Below are positions 48,562 through 58,257 of a DNA stretch of 64,000 nucleotides, piece after piece. The position numbers and the translations under genes were made by a program. The DNA comes from Achromobacter sp. Root83. Its GTDB lineage: Bacteria; Pseudomonadota; Gammaproteobacteria; Burkholderiales; Burkholderiaceae_B. Each line of letters starts with the position of its first letter. The stretch's first letter is position 1. The stretch covers positions 63,910 to 127,909 of the forward strand of contig NZ_LMIU01000027.1 in assembly GCF_001428845.1 (NCBI RefSeq), written 5' to 3'. Below the pieces are notes generated by a model. The model searched no databases. It was given only the letters and a program-made list of their open reading frames with translations, and was not told where the DNA came from.

Positions 48562-49566
48562 CTACTGGTTGTGGCTGAGCGCGTTGGACAACAGACGTGC
48601 CGTGATGTCCACGATGGGGATGACGCGCTCGTAGGCCATGCGGGTGGGGCCGATCACGCCCAGGGTGCCCACCACCTTGCCGTCCACGCCGTAGGGCGCG
48701 GTGATGACGGAGACTTCTTCCATCGGCACAAGCTGCGAATCGCCGCCGATGTAGATCTGCACGCCCTGCGCGCGGCTGGACACATCCAGCAGTTGCAGCA
48801 GGTCGGTTTTCTTTTCGAATAGCGAGAACATCTTGCGCAGCCGGTCCATGTCGGATGCGATGTCGGTCACGTCCAGCAGCTTGCGTTCGCCGGAGATGAC
48901 CATGGCATCTCCGTCTTCCGCTGCTTCGGCGCTGGCTTCGACGGCGGCCTGCATCAGACGCGAGATGTCTTCGCGCAGCTGGGCAAGTTCGGTCGACAGC
49001 GTCTGGCGGACCGCGTTGAACGACTTGCCGGCGAAATGCATGTTGAAGAAGTTGCCGGCTTCCAGCAGTTCGGCCTCGGCGTAATCGCGCTGGACGAAGA
49101 GAATGCGGTTCTGGACGTCGCCGTCGGGCGTGACGATGATCAGCAGGACCCGCTTGTCGGACAGGCGGATGAATTCAATCTGGCGGAACACCTGGGCACG
49201 CTTGGGCGTCAGCACCACGCCGGCGAACTGCGTCAGGTTGGACAGCAGGGCCGCGGCCGCGTTGACCGCGCGTGTGGGCTCGGCCGCCGAGAGCATCTCG
49301 CCCATGTTGTGCGGCTGTAGCTGATAGGACTGCACCGCCAGCAGGGAATCGACGAACATGCGGTAGCCCCGCGGCGTCGGAATGCGGCCGGCGGACGTAT
49401 GCGGGCTGTGGATCAGCCCCAGCTCTTCCAGATCCGCCATGACGTTGCGGATCGTGGCCGGAGACAAGTCGAAGACTTTCGATAGCGTCCGCGAGCCGAC
49501 TGGCTGCCCATCGGCGATGTAGCGTTCTATCAACGCTTTCAGTAATGCGCGTGCGCGGTCATCCAT
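48562..49566 (-). CDS. hrcA: Heat-inducible transcription repressor HrcA
   Basis: Repressor of 334 residues that normally binds CIRCE elements. The N-terminal winged helix has [20 protein letters not shown] and [19 protein letters not shown], followed by [16 protein letters not shown]. The GAF-like and dimer domains fill the rest. The start at 49566 is chosen because [17 protein letters not shown] opens the family; the frame runs on to 49635 with unconserved residues. No CIRCE was noticed in front of grpE, dnaK or dnaJ. Confidence 0.95.
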   Translation of the reverse strand: MDDRARALLKALIERYIADGQPVGSRTLSKVFDLSPATIRNVMADLEELGLIHSPHTSAGRIPTPRGYRMFVDSLLAVQSYQLQPHNMGEMLSAAEPTRAVNAAAALLSNLTQFAGVVLTPKRAQVFRQIEFIRLSDKRVLLIIVTPDGDVQNRILFVQRDYAEAELLEAGNFFNMHFAGKSFNAVRQTLSTELAQLREDISRLMQAAVEASAEAAEDGDAMVISGERKLLDVTDIASDMDRLRKMFSLFEKKTDLLQLLDVSSRAQGVQIYIGGDSQLVPMEEVSVITAPYGVDGKVVGTLGVIGPTRMAYERVIPIVDITARLLSNALSHNQ

Positions 49567-49706
49567 AGCAGGTATTTTAGGGAATCTTTTCCAAATAAGG
49601 CGATTTTTGTCCCGCAAGCAGATATACGGCCCCATATAATCGGCTAACTGGCCCGTTTTGGGCGGGTTCCCCCGTTCTGGTTTCGCCTTTTCATACGCAC
49701 GCAGCC

Positions 49707-50606
49707 ATGCATTTTCCTATAGTCGCCCTGATCGGCAGATACCAGGACACCGGCCTGGACACACCGCTGAGAGCACTTGCGCACGCGTTGACGCAGGCGG
49801 GCCGGCACGTGCTCATCGATGCAGACACGGCGCGCAATACCGGATTGACCGAGTATCCCGTCGCCACGCTCGAAGAGATCGGCAAGACCGCGTCGCTGGC
49901 CGTCGTGATGGGCGGCGACGGCACGGTGCTGGGCGCGGGCCGCCACCTGGCGCCTTATGGCGTGCCGCTCGTGGGGATCAACCACGGACGCCTGGGATTC
50001 ATCACCGACATCGCCCTGCAGGATTCGCACGCCGCCCTCGCCCGCGTACTGGAAGGCAGCTTCCAGATCGAGGAGCGCATGCTCCTGGAAGGCGGCGTGT
50101 GGCGGGGCGATCAGAAGATGTATTCCGCCTCGGCCCTGAACGACGTGGTCCTGAACCGCGCCGGACGCGGCGGCATGATCGAAGTCCGTGTCGAACTGGA
50201 CGGCGCCTTCATGTATACGCAGCGCGCCGACGGCCTGATCATCGCCACCCCTACCGGTTCCACGGCCTACGCGCTGTCGGCCAATGGCCCCATCCTGCAC
50301 CCGGGCATGAACGCCATGGTGCTGGTTCCCGTGGCGCCGCAAACGCTGTCGAACCGCCCCATCGTCATTCCAGACACGGGCGTGCTGAACATGACGCTCA
50401 CGGCCATGGGCCGCGTCGAAGTCGGCGCCAGCGTGCACTTCGACATGCAGACCTGGTCGGACTTGCAACCGGGCGACCGCATCGTCGTGCAGCGCGCGCC
50501 CTATACCATCCGCTTCGTGCATCCCGAAGGCTACAGCTTCTTCTCCACCCTGCGCCGCAAGCTGCATTGGAACCTGATGCCCCAAGCCACCGACAACGTA
50601 GAGTAG
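49707..50606 (+). CDS. nadK: NAD kinase
   Basis: Cytoplasmic enzyme of 299 residues that makes NADP+ from NAD+ and ATP. The catalytic GGDGT is in [14 protein letters not shown], the NE/D motif is in [14 protein letters not shown], and the [16 protein letters not shown] glycine-rich loop follows. It is divergent from hrcA. A TATAAT lies at 49635-49640, but its -35 is weak. recN begins 13 bp downstream. Confidence 0.97.
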   Translation: MHFPIVALIGRYQDTGLDTPLRALAHALTQAGRHVLIDADTARNTGLTEYPVATLEEIGKTASLAVVMGGDGTVLGAGRHLAPYGVPLVGINHGRLGFITDIALQDSHAALARVLEGSFQIEERMLLEGGVWRGDQKMYSASALNDVVLNRAGRGGMIEVRVELDGAFMYTQRADGLIIATPTGSTAYALSANGPILHPGMNAMVLVPVAPQTLSNRPIVIPDTGVLNMTLTAMGRVEVGASVHFDMQTWSDLQPGDRIVVQRAPYTIRFVHPEGYSFFSTLRRKLHWNLMPQATDNVE

Positions 50607-50619
50607 TTAGCGCCCCAAC

Positions 50620-52281
50620 ATGCTGCGCACCCTGCACATCCGCGACTTCGTCATCGTCGAACAGACCGAGATCCACTTCGGCCCTGGCTTTACCGTCTTC
50701 TCCGGCGAGACCGGCGCAGGCAAGTCCATTCTGGTGGATGCGCTCGCGCTGGCGCTGGGCGAACGCGGCGACGCCAGCATGCTGCGCGAAGGCGCGCCGC
50801 GCGCCGACATCACCGCCGTCTTCGACACGCCCAAGACGCTGCACGCGTGGCTGGCCGAACGCGAGATCGACGCCGACGAAGCATTGTCGTTGCGCCGCGT
50901 CATCGACGCGCAGGGGCGCAGCCGCGCCTATATCAACGGCACGCCCGCCACCGTGGCGCAGTTGCGGGAACTGGGCGACAGCCTGGTGGACATCCACGGC
51001 CAGCACGCGCATCAAAGCCTGATGCGCCCCGACGCGCAGCGCGATCTGCTGGACGCCCACGGCGGCCACGCCGACCTCCGTCACGCCGTCAGCCAGGCCT
51101 GGAAGCAATGGCGCGCCCTGGCGCGGCAACTGGAATCCGCGGAAAAAGACGCCGAAAGCCTGGCCACGGAGCGCGACCGCCTGCAATGGCAGGTCCAGGA
51201 ACTGGATCAACTGGGCCTGGGCCCGGACGAATGGGACTCGCTGCAATCCGAGCACACGCGCCTGTCGCATTCGCAATCGCTGCTGGACGGCGCTTCGCAC
51301 ATCCTGGAAGCGCTGGACGGCGAAGGCGATTCCGCGCATCACCGCGTCACCTCGGCCAACCAGCGCATCCAGCAGATGCTGCGCCACGACCCTGGCCTGC
51401 AAGGCGTCTACGATGAACTGGAATCCGCCCGCATCGCCATCAGCGAGGCGGTGTCGGACCTGAACAATTACGTCAGCCGCGTCGACCTCGACCCGAAGCG
51501 GCTCGCCGACGTGGAAGCGCGGCTGGGACTGGTATTCGAAACCGCCCGCAAATTCCGCGTCGAACCCGACGCGCTATGCGAATTGCGCGAGTCCCTCCAT
51601 GCCGAGCTGGCCGCCCTGCAAGCCGCGGGCGACATCGACGCGTTGCGCGCCCAGGCGGCGGCCGCGCAGGCGCAATACGACGCAACGGCTGCCAAGCTGA
51701 CGGCCGCCCGCCGCAAGATCTCGAAAGACCTGGGCAAGCAGGTCACGCTGGCGATGCAGACGCTGGCCATGCAGGGCGGCAGGTTCGAGCCCACGCTGAC
51801 GGCGTCCGCGCCGTCCGCGCACGGCAACGAACAGGTGGAATTCCTGGTGGCCGGCCACGCCGGCACCACGCCGCGCCCCCTGGCCAAGGTGGCCTCGGGC
51901 GGCGAGCTGTCGCGCATTTCGCTGGCGCTGTCCGTCATCGCCAGCCGGGCGGCGCGCGTACCGGCGCTGATCTTCGACGAGGTCGACAGCGGCGTGGGTG
52001 GCGCGGTCGCCGAAGCCGTCGGCAAGCTGCTGCGCGAACTGGGCGAACGCCATCAAGTGTTGTGCGTTACCCACCTGCCTCAGGTCGCCGCATGCGCGAA
52101 CAACCAGTTCCTGGTCAGCAAGACGGAATCGCGCGGCACGACGCGCTCCAGCATCGAAGAACTGGATGCACCCGCCCGCGTCGAAGAAATCGCCCGGATG
52201 CTGGGCGGCATCAAGCTTACCGCCACCACGCGCGAACATGCGCGCGAGATGCTGGAAGGCTTCGGCCGCACCGCCGCATAA
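50620..52281 (+). CDS. recN: DNA repair protein RecN
   Basis: SMC-like ATPase of 553 residues that acts at double-strand breaks. Walker A is GETGAGKSILVDALALALGE, the long central coiled coil spans about 150-360, the signature is KVASGGELSRISLAL and Walker B is ALIFDEVDSGVGG, followed by CVTHLPQVAACA. It follows nadK in what looks like one operon, so no separate SOS box was found. It is convergent with fur, with a two-way terminator between. Confidence 0.96.
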   Translation: MLRTLHIRDFVIVEQTEIHFGPGFTVFSGETGAGKSILVDALALALGERGDASMLREGAPRADITAVFDTPKTLHAWLAEREIDADEALSLRRVIDAQGRSRAYINGTPATVAQLRELGDSLVDIHGQHAHQSLMRPDAQRDLLDAHGGHADLRHAVSQAWKQWRALARQLESAEKDAESLATERDRLQWQVQELDQLGLGPDEWDSLQSEHTRLSHSQSLLDGASHILEALDGEGDSAHHRVTSANQRIQQMLRHDPGLQGVYDELESARIAISEAVSDLNNYVSRVDLDPKRLADVEARLGLVFETARKFRVEPDALCELRESLHAELAALQAAGDIDALRAQAAAAQAQYDATAAKLTAARRKISKDLGKQVTLAMQTLAMQGGRFEPTLTASAPSAHGNEQVEFLVAGHAGTTPRPLAKVASGGELSRISLALSVIASRAARVPALIFDEVDSGVGGAVAEAVGKLLRELGERHQVLCVTHLPQVAACANNQFLVSKTESRGTTRSSIEELDAPARVEEIARMLGGIKLTATTREHAREMLEGFGRTAA

Positions 52282-52317
52282 GCCGTTCCGGGCATGCGTT
52301 GCCGCCCCTGGCGGACA

Positions 52318-52350
52318 CAAAAAACCCCTCCAACAGGAGGGGTTTTTGTT
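52318..52350. terminator. Bidirectional terminator between recN and fur
   Basis: ACCCCTCC (52324-52331) pairs with GGAGGGGT (52336-52343) around AACA, with an A-run before and a T-run after. Confidence 0.92.
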
Positions 52351-52403
52351 CTTACTGGCCCGCGGCGAGCGCGGCCTCGGACCGACGGTTGCGCGCTACG
52401 GCC

Positions 52404-52823
52404 TTAGCGGCCTTTCATGCAGCTGCCGCAGACGCCATACAGCACCATCGCGTGGCTTTCCAGCGCGAAGGCGTTGTCCTTGGCGATCTTCTGCTGCCGC
52501 TTTTCGATTTCCGGGTCCGAGAACTCGACGACCTTGCCGCAGTTGGTGCAGATCAGGTGATCGTGGTGATCGCCGTCATTGAGTTCAAACACGGCCTTGC
52601 CGCTGTCGAACTGGCTGCGCGCCAGAATGCCGGCCTGCTCGAACTGCGTCAGGACGCGATAGACGGTGGCCAGGCCGATTTCGACGTTCTCGCCGATCAG
52701 GGCGCGGTAGACGTCTTCGGCGCTCAGGTGGCGTTCACCCGATTTGCGGAAAATATCGAGAATCTTCAGGCGAGGAAAAGTCGCCTTCAAACCCATGTTC
52801 TTCAATTCGCTTTGGTCGCTCAT
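52404..52823 (-). CDS. fur: Ferric uptake regulator Fur
   Basis: Iron-responsive repressor of 139 residues. The helix-turn-helix has [20 protein letters not shown]. The metal site has [22 protein letters not shown] with His and Cys ligands, and a second pair of cysteines, CGSCMKG, ends the protein. The start at 52823 fits the family; twelve upstream codons are not conserved. It is divergent from bamE. Confidence 0.96.
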   Translation of the reverse strand: MSDQSELKNMGLKATFPRLKILDIFRKSGERHLSAEDVYRALIGENVEIGLATVYRVLTQFEQAGILARSQFDSGKAVFELNDGDHHDHLICTNCGKVVEFSDPEIEKRQQKIAKDNAFALESHAMVLYGVCGSCMKGR

Positions 52824-52977
52824 GGTGTAATCGCTCTCCGTCCGCGTTGGCATGGGCAAGGATAGGGGTCACCGCGAGCCGGCTCACCGAATTCATGCCG
52901 CCACGCGGAACTATCCTTATGAAACCTTTATGATAACGGTTTTGTTTGCTTCCAAATAATAGGGGCGCGTAGTGTCC

Positions 52978-53514
52978 ATGATTGCACGTATTCCCTCCCG
53001 CTCTCTGAAGACCGGTTTGGTCATTGCCGCCCTGGCCGTCGCCCTGGCGGGCTGCACCTCGAACAAGTGGGGCTTCCCGTACAAGGCGCCCGTCCAGCAA
53101 GGGAACTGGATCACGCAGGAACAGGTTGCCCTGCTCCAGCCCGGCATGACCCGCGAGCAGGTGCGCTTTGCCCTGGGCAGCCCCACGCTGACCAGCGTGC
53201 TGCACGCCAACCGCTGGGATTATCCGTACTACTTCAAGCCGGGTTACGGCGAAGCGCAGGAACGCAAGTTCACCGTCTGGTTCGAAAATGACCGCCTGAC
53301 CCGCTGGGAAGGCGACAAGCAGCCCGACCTGCAGCCCTACCAGATCAACACGCCGGATGCCGTCTCCGATGAAAAGGCCGACCAGCGCCTGAACCAGGAC
53401 GAAGCCCGCCTGAAGGAAGAACAGGGCGAGCAAAAGCGCGACGCCGACGCCCCTGTCAGCCCGCTCAACCAGTACCCGGGCCAGCCCGGCAACGCGCCCC
53501 AGCCGCTGCCTTAA
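52978..53514 (+). CDS. bamE: Outer-membrane assembly lipoprotein BamE (SmpA/OmlA)
   Basis: Lipoprotein of 178 residues in the BAM complex, which inserts beta-barrel proteins. The signal ends in a lipobox, VALAGC. The BamE fold has LLQPGMTREQVRFALGSPTL and ANRWDYPYYFKPGYGE. The protein is longer than E. coli BamE (113 residues) because of a charged, Pro/Gln-rich tail from about residue 110. The ATG at 52978 is chosen; a GTG at 52972 is possible. It is divergent from fur, as is common. Confidence 0.93.
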   Translation: MIARIPSRSLKTGLVIAALAVALAGCTSNKWGFPYKAPVQQGNWITQEQVALLQPGMTREQVRFALGSPTLTSVLHANRWDYPYYFKPGYGEAQERKFTVWFENDRLTRWEGDKQPDLQPYQINTPDAVSDEKADQRLNQDEARLKEEQGEQKRDADAPVSPLNQYPGQPGNAPQPLP

Positions 53515-53529
53515 CACCAAGGATTTCTT

Positions 53530-54321
53530 ATGCGTATTGCGATTGCCGGCGCCAACGGCCGCATGGGCCAGATGCTGATCGAGGCCGTCCTGAAGGCCGA
53601 TGGCCTGCAACTGGCCGTGGCGCTGGGCAGCAAGGGCTCCAGCGCGCTGGGCCGCGATGCCGGCGCCCCGCTGGGCAAGCAGACCGGCGTGGCCATCACG
53701 GATGACCTGGACGCGCTGGCCGGCGCCGACTGCCTGATCGATTTCACCCGCCCCGAGGGCACGCTTGCGCACCTGCAGGCCTGCGTGAAGCATGGTGTGA
53801 AGGCCGTCATCGGCACCACCGGCTTCGACGACAATGGCCGCGCCGCGATCGAAGTGGCTGCTCAAAAAACCGCCATCGTATTCGCGCCGAACATGAGCGT
53901 GGGCGTCAATGCCACGCTCAAGCTGCTGGACATGGCCGCGCGCATCCTGAACGCCGGCTATGACGTCGAGGTCTTCGAGGCCCACCACCGCAACAAGGTG
54001 GATGCGCCGTCTGGCACCGCGCTGAAGATGGGCGAAACCATTGCGTCGGCCTGGGAAGTGGCCCTGCCCGACGTCGCCACCTGGAGCCGCCATGGCGACA
54101 CGGGCGTGCGCAAGCCCGGCACCATCGGCTTCTCCGTGCTGCGCGGCGGCGATATCGTGGGCGACCATACCGTCTCGTTCTGCGGCATCGGAGAGCGCAT
54201 CGAAATCTCGCACCGCTCATCCAGCCGCGCCACCTACGCGGAAGGCGCGCTGCGCGCGGCGCGCTTCCTCGAAGGCAAGACCAACGGGCTCTACGACATG
54301 CAGTCCGTGCTGGGTTTCTGA
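53530..54321 (+). CDS. dapB: 4-hydroxy-tetrahydrodipicolinate reductase
   Basis: Lysine and diaminopimelate pathway enzyme of 263 residues. The NAD(P)H loop is [16 protein letters not shown], followed by [10 protein letters not shown]. The catalytic His-His-Lys segment is [20 protein letters not shown]. It follows bamE by 15 bp and is probably co-transcribed. It ends before a strong two-way terminator. Confidence 0.97.
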   Translation: MRIAIAGANGRMGQMLIEAVLKADGLQLAVALGSKGSSALGRDAGAPLGKQTGVAITDDLDALAGADCLIDFTRPEGTLAHLQACVKHGVKAVIGTTGFDDNGRAAIEVAAQKTAIVFAPNMSVGVNATLKLLDMAARILNAGYDVEVFEAHHRNKVDAPSGTALKMGETIASAWEVALPDVATWSRHGDTGVRKPGTIGFSVLRGGDIVGDHTVSFCGIGERIEISHRSSSRATYAEGALRAARFLEGKTNGLYDMQSVLGF

Positions 54322-54332
54322 TTCCCGGCCAC

Positions 54333-54366
54333 ATTAAAAAAGGACCCATCGGGGTCCTTTTTTAAT
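54333..54366. terminator. Bidirectional terminator between dapB and murB
   Basis: AGGACCC (54341-54347) pairs with GGGTCCT (54352-54358) around ATCG, flanked by A and T runs. The genes are convergent. Confidence 0.92.
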
Positions 54367-54381
54367 GGCTTGCCGCGGCCT

Positions 54382-55425
54382 TCAGACCACCACGGGTTCC
54401 GGCTCCAGGCGCACGCCGTAGCGGTCGGCCACGGCCTGCTGCACCGCCCGCGCCAGGCGCATGATGTCCGCCGCCGTGGCGCCCCCGCGGTTGACCAGCA
54501 CCAGCGCCTGGCGATCGTGCACAGCGGCCGCGCCCAGCGCCCTGCCCTTCCAGCCGCATTGATCGATCAGCCAACCCGCCGCGAGCTTGTAGCGGCCATC
54601 CGGCTGGGCATACGAAATCAGCCCGGGAAAGCGGCCCGCCAGGTCGTCGCGCAGCGCGGCCGGCACGATGGGATTCTTGAAAAAGCTGCCGGCATTGCCG
54701 GTGACCGCCGGATCGGGCAGCTTGGTCCGGCGGATGTCGCAGACGGCGTCGAAGACGTCACGCGCGCAAGGCGAACCGGCGGCCAGCCTGGCGTGGCGCT
54801 GCAGATCGGGGTAGGCGAGCACGGGCCGCCAGGGGCGGGGCAACAGGAAGCGCACGCTCACGATGACCCAGCGTCCTGGTTCGCCGTGCTTGAACGCGCT
54901 GTCGCGGTACGAGAAACGGCAATCCGCCGCCGTCATTTCCACGTAGCGCGCCTGCCGCACATCCCATGCCGTCAGGCTGTGGAACCTTTCTTCAAGCTCG
55001 ACGCCGTAGGCGCCAATGTTCTGAACCGGCGCGGCGCCGACGGTGCCGGGAATCAGCGCCAGGTTCTCCAGCCCGTCCCAGCCCTGAGCCACGCAGGCCG
55101 ATACGAAGCCATGCCAGCTTTCGCCACCCGCTGCCTCGACGAGCCACGCGCCGGGCCGGGCTTCGAGCAGGCGCACGCCCTTGAAGGCGACGCGCGCCAC
55201 CAGCCCCGGCACGCGTTCGGGCAGCACCAGGTTGCTGCCTCCGCCCAGCACGAGCAGGGACGACGCCTGCCCTGCCAACACCGACAAGGCGGGCAATTGC
55301 GCGGGAGCGTCCAGCGTGACGAAAGCGTCGGCCTCGGATGCCAACCCCAGCGTATTCAGGGCGGTGAGATCCTGGATGACCGGAGACAAGGAATCGGACG
55401 CGAAATCAACGAGCGGATTTGACAT
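54382..55425 (-). CDS. murB: UDP-N-acetylenolpyruvoylglucosamine reductase
   Basis: Peptidoglycan precursor enzyme of 347 residues with FAD. The flavin loop is [14 protein letters not shown], then [20 protein letters not shown] and the catalytic Ser in [12 protein letters not shown]. It belongs to the type I (E. coli-like) group, judging by [13 protein letters not shown]. It reduces UDP-GlcNAc-enolpyruvate with NADPH. It stands as a single-gene unit. Confidence 0.97.
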   Translation of the reverse strand: MSNPLVDFASDSLSPVIQDLTALNTLGLASEADAFVTLDAPAQLPALSVLAGQASSLLVLGGGSNLVLPERVPGLVARVAFKGVRLLEARPGAWLVEAAGGESWHGFVSACVAQGWDGLENLALIPGTVGAAPVQNIGAYGVELEERFHSLTAWDVRQARYVEMTAADCRFSYRDSAFKHGEPGRWVIVSVRFLLPRPWRPVLAYPDLQRHARLAAGSPCARDVFDAVCDIRRTKLPDPAVTGNAGSFFKNPIVPAALRDDLAGRFPGLISYAQPDGRYKLAAGWLIDQCGWKGRALGAAAVHDRQALVLVNRGGATAADIMRLARAVQQAVADRYGVRLEPEPVVV

Positions 55426-55583
55426 GGGTGCTACGGGCTATGCTATAGTTTCTGTCTTCGCTCATTTTACTTGATTGAGTTTTGATTGAGTGTTTGACCC
55501 GTTTTTCGACCTTCCCGCGGTTTCCAGCAAATTGGCGGGCAAGCAAAAAATCCAGGCGCAAACAAACTCTTGAAAATCATGCT

Positions 55584-55596
55584 AGAATGCGCGCCT
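55584..55596 (+). promoter_or_regulatory. Likely promoter -10 region of the first tRNA-Gly
   Basis: TAGAAT (55584-55589) is followed by the GC-only discriminator GCGCGCC, the pattern of stringently controlled stable-RNA promoters. The -35 is weak. Confidence 0.45.
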
Positions 55597-55664
55597 TCTG
55601 ATCGATAACCAAGTTGATCCAGAGTGAATAAGAAAACGGGTTCCGGGTGGTTTACGGATCCAAT

Positions 55665-55740
55665 GCGGGAGTAGCTCAGTTGGTAGAGCGCAACCTTGCC
55701 AAGGTTGAGGTCGCGAGTTCGAGACTCGTCTCCCGCTCCA
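55665..55740 (+). tRNA. tRNA-Gly (anticodon GCC), copy 1
   Basis: A 76-nt tRNA with an encoded CCA end. The acceptor arms GCGGGAG and CTCCCGC pair, the anticodon loop reads TTGCCAA with anticodon GCC and the T-loop is TTCGAGA. Identical copies lie at 56041 and 56412. Confidence 0.97.
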
Positions 55741-55784
55741 AATTTTGAGCGCAGCGTTTTAAAAAATTCTGCGATCGTTGAAAC

Positions 55785-55806
55785 AAGGGCCTCCGGGCCC
55801 TTTTTT
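55785..55806 (+). terminator. Terminator after tRNA-Gly copy 1
   Basis: AAGGGCC pairs with GGCCCTT around TCCG, followed by a T-run. Confidence 0.75.
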
Positions 55807-55889
55807 CATGCCTGCGATTTATGTGGGCAGTCCCAACCGCACAAGCTGCATCGTAAATTTCACGGCAAACCGTGCAAGCCCGCTTCAGC

Positions 55890-55917
55890 TTGTAGGCAGA
55901 AAAAATTAATGTATACT
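55890..55917 (+). promoter_or_regulatory. Promoter of tRNA-Gly copy 2
   Basis: TTGTAG (55890-55895) and TATACT (55912-55917) are separated by 16 bp, about 120 bp before the tRNA. This is a good sigma-70 match. Confidence 0.5.
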
Positions 55918-56040
55918 CTCGCCTCGCTGATTGGACAGCCGCCTGGATCTTATCGATACGCGCAAACAAGCTGCCCGAATGGCACGCAGCAAATGGCACG
56001 CAGCAAGGCAGTGGAAGTAATGCAGCAGCAATGCGCAAAT

Positions 56041-56116
56041 GCGGGAGTAGCTCAGTTGGTAGAGCGCAACCTTGCCAAGGTTGAGGTCGCGAGTTCGAGA
56101 CTCGTCTCCCGCTCCA
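56041..56116 (+). tRNA. tRNA-Gly (anticodon GCC), copy 2
   Basis: Identical in all 76 bases to the copy at 55665. The flanks differ, so only the gene itself is conserved. Confidence 0.97.
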
Positions 56117-56166
56117 GATTCCGGTCTGCGAGCTTTTTTTAAAAGCCTCGCGCGATTAAAGAAGAC

Positions 56167-56187
56167 GGGCCCGCAGGGGCCTTTTTC
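56167..56187 (+). terminator. Weak terminator after tRNA-Gly copy 2
   Basis: GGCCC pairs with GGGCC around a 4-nt loop, followed by five T. Confidence 0.55.
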
Positions 56188-56282
56188 TTTGTCGGCCGTG
56201 ATGAATGGCACGCAGGGCTTTACGGCCAAGCACGAGGCGCGCGCAGGCAACGCGGTCGCTGTGCAAAGCTCTAAAAACCATG

Positions 56283-56288
56283 TACAAT
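56283..56288 (+). promoter_or_regulatory. Likely -10 element of tRNA-Gly copy 3
   Basis: TACAAT lies about 125 bp before the tRNA; the -35 is weak. Confidence 0.35.
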
Positions 56289-56356
56289 CGCTGTCTTTGG
56301 TGAACAGCACCTGTGAACAAAATCACGGATGACTCCATCAAAAGCGAAGTGCAAGT

Positions 56357-56406
56357 AGTACGAAAGCAGGCAGTACGAAAGCAGGCAGTACGAAAGCAGG
56401 CAGTAC
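56357..56406. repeat. 15-bp tandem repeat, 3.4 copies, before tRNA-Gly copy 3
   Basis: The unit AGTACGAAAGCAGGC occurs three times exactly plus a partial fourth. It lies in the leader, 5 bp before the third tRNA-Gly. Confidence 0.9.
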
Positions 56407-56411
56407 CCCAA

Positions 56412-56487
56412 GCGGGAGTAGCTCAGTTGGTAGAGCGCAACCTTGCCAAGGTTGAGGTCGCGAGTTCGAGACTCGTCTCCCGCTCCA
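56412..56487 (+). tRNA. tRNA-Gly (anticodon GCC), copy 3
   Basis: Identical in all 76 bases to the copies at 55665 and 56041. It is followed 55 bp later by tRNA-Cys without an obvious terminator, so these two may form one transcript. Confidence 0.97.
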
Positions 56488-56542
56488 AATACAAAGAGGA
56501 AGCAACGGCCCACACCGCGCTTCCTTTTTTCTTGCAAGTGCT

Positions 56543-56616
56543 GGCGCAATGGCAGAGTGGTCATGCAGCGGATTGCAAATCCGTGTACGTCGGTTCGATT
56601 CCGGCTTGCGCCTCCA
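56543..56616 (+). tRNA. tRNA-Cys (anticodon GCA)
   Basis: A 74-nt tRNA with an encoded CCA. Acceptor arms GGCGCAA and TTGCGCC pair; the anticodon loop ATTGCAAAT carries GCA; the T-loop is TTCGATT. Confidence 0.96.
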
Positions 56617-56734
56617 GCATCTTTCCCCTCGCGGTTTTCCTCCGCAGTCTCCCCCAGCATCTCGTTACCCATCCCTACGCCCGGTCAGCCGGATGATTGC
56701 TATGGTGACGCCGTTTTCATTGAACGACGACTCC

Positions 56735-57073
56735 ATGCATAACATTTCGGATTCCCTGACTGGCGCAAGCCGCCGTTCCTGTTCTTTGCTGACGCTGTCG
56801 GCCGCCGCGCTGATTTCGCTGGCGCCGCTTGCCGCCGAAGCGGGCGACAAGCACCATCACCATCGCCACAAAGGTGGCGAATACAAAGAAAAGTATTGGG
56901 ATGGCGCCTGCAAGGTCGAGCGCAAATGGAAGCGCAATGGCGACTATAGCGAAAAGCGCAAATGCCGCGACGGGTATGCTTATGGCTACGCGCCGCAACC
57001 CGTGGCGGTGCCCATGATGCCGGTGGCGCCCGCCATCGTTATCACCCCCCCTACGATCGTCATCCGCCCCTGA
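56735..57073 (+). CDS. Small exported His/Lys-rich protein
   Basis: Protein of 112 residues if it starts at 56735; ATGs at 56702 and 56693 are also possible and none has a clear ribosome site. A signal peptide (SLLTLSAAALISLAPLAAEA) is followed by KHHHHRHK, a likely metal-binding cluster, then a basic core with two Cys (DGACKVERKWKRNGDYSEKR and KCRDGYA), and a Pro/Val-rich end. It could hold metals in the periplasm, but this is inference. The next gene begins 3 bp later. Confidence 0.6.
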   Translation: MHNISDSLTGASRRSCSLLTLSAAALISLAPLAAEAGDKHHHHRHKGGEYKEKYWDGACKVERKWKRNGDYSEKRKCRDGYAYGYAPQPVAVPMMPVAPAIVITPPTIVIRP

Positions 57074-57076
57074 ACA

Positions 57077-57676
57077 ATGGATCAATCGGTGAAGGACGCC
57101 CTGGCCCGCTGGCCGAATGTGCCGGCGGTGCACGGCTGGCTGTCGCTGGACCCCCGCGGCCGCTGGCGCCTGCACCCGCAAGGCCAGGCGGCCGACGGCG
57201 GACCGGGCGAGCCCATCACCAACACGCAGATCCTGGAATTCATTAACCGCAACTACGCGCATGACAAGGCGGGCCGCTGGTTTTTTCAGAACGGCCCGCA
57301 ACGGGTATTCGTACGCCTGGATGCCGCGCCCTACGTGCTGCGCCTGACGGACGACAGCCGCGCCTTGATCACGCACACGAATGCGGCGGTGGAATCGGTA
57401 AGCGGATGGCGGCTGGACGACGAGGGGCAGCTCTATGCCATGACGCCGCTGGGCGTCGGCATCGTGCTGGACCGCGACCTGCCGCCGCTCTTGGAAAAGC
57501 TGAAGGCGGAAGGCGGCGCTCCCTTGCTGGATGCGATGGCGGAAGGGACGCCGGGGCAATCCGCGGCGGCCGGGTGGCCCGGCGTCTATGCGGCCGCGCC
57601 GCTGCAATCCATCGCCCGGCGGGACGTGCCTCGACACCTGGGATTCGAGCCGAATCCGTCAGCCGATTCCGCCTGA
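57077..57676 (+). CDS. Conserved betaproteobacterial protein of the DUF2946/2944 type (number uncertain)
   Basis: Cytoplasmic protein of 199 residues. It opens with DALARWPNVPAVHGWLSLDP and has the conserved FINRNYAHDKAGRWFFQNGP and VFVRLDAAPYVLRL. I recognise this as a conserved family in Burkholderiales but cannot recall its number with certainty. No enzyme motif is visible. It follows the exported His-rich protein by 3 bp, suggesting co-transcription. Confidence 0.7.
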   Translation: MDQSVKDALARWPNVPAVHGWLSLDPRGRWRLHPQGQAADGGPGEPITNTQILEFINRNYAHDKAGRWFFQNGPQRVFVRLDAAPYVLRLTDDSRALITHTNAAVESVSGWRLDDEGQLYAMTPLGVGIVLDRDLPPLLEKLKAEGGAPLLDAMAEGTPGQSAAAGWPGVYAAAPLQSIARRDVPRHLGFEPNPSADSA

Positions 57677-57724
57677 ACGCTTTGACGGTATGCGCCGGAC
57701 AGGCCGCCAGCATCGGCGGGCAGT

Positions 57725-58135
57725 TCAGCCGCGCCCGCTCTTGACCAGTGCAAACTTGCCGTCGCCCAGCAGGGCCAGGACGGCGGCGGCCACGGTCAGG
57801 AAAATCGGATATTCCCAGCCGCCGCCCGCATTGCCGAAGCCCCAGCCGTTGCCGAAGTGCACGGTCGAGGCGACAAAGAGCTGCACCACCGCAATGGCGG
57901 CCACCCAGCGGGGCACGATGCCCAGGATCAGCAGCACGCCAGCGCCGACCTCGAAGAACGTGACCGGATAGGCCAGCCAGCCGGCAAACCCGATCTTGGC
58001 GAAGAACTGCGCCGTGCCCGGCAGCGTGAAGACGAGCAGCTTGGTCAGGCCGTGGGCCAGGAACATCACACCGAGCGCCACGCGCAGCAACAGCGCGGCA
58101 TAAGGCGCGGTACGGGTATCAATCATTGCAATCAT
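57725..58135 (-). CDS. DoxX-family membrane protein
   Basis: Inner-membrane protein of 136 residues with four helices; it opens with ALLLRVALGVMFLAHGLTKL, the DoxX signature, and has VTFFEVGAGVLLILGIVPRW. DoxX proteins are linked with thiol and oxidative stress responses. It is divergent from a LysR regulator 122 bp away, which probably controls it. The precise role is unknown. Confidence 0.88.
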   Translation of the reverse strand: MIAMIDTRTAPYAALLLRVALGVMFLAHGLTKLLVFTLPGTAQFFAKIGFAGWLAYPVTFFEVGAGVLLILGIVPRWVAAIAVVQLFVASTVHFGNGWGFGNAGGGWEYPIFLTVAAAVLALLGDGKFALVKSGRG

Positions 58136-58257
58136 CCTTGTGCGAAACGCGAATAGCCCAAAACGGGTGGATTCGTCATGGACCGTATTCTTGCGATTCC
58201 AAAAACAAAGATAAACATGCAGAATTGCAAATTATTGTTCCCCGATAGGAAACAATC

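Noticed and set aside
49607-49640. Sigma-32 promoter for nadK based on CCCCATAT
   Set aside because: The -10-like sequence is good, but no CTTGAA lies at a proper distance upstream.
49567-49706. CIRCE element before hrcA
   Set aside because: The gap was read on both strands and no TTAGCACTC/GAGTGCTAA pair was found.
52824-52977. Fur box between fur and bamE
   Set aside because: Only a short TGATAAC match is present; no 19-bp inverted repeat could be made out.
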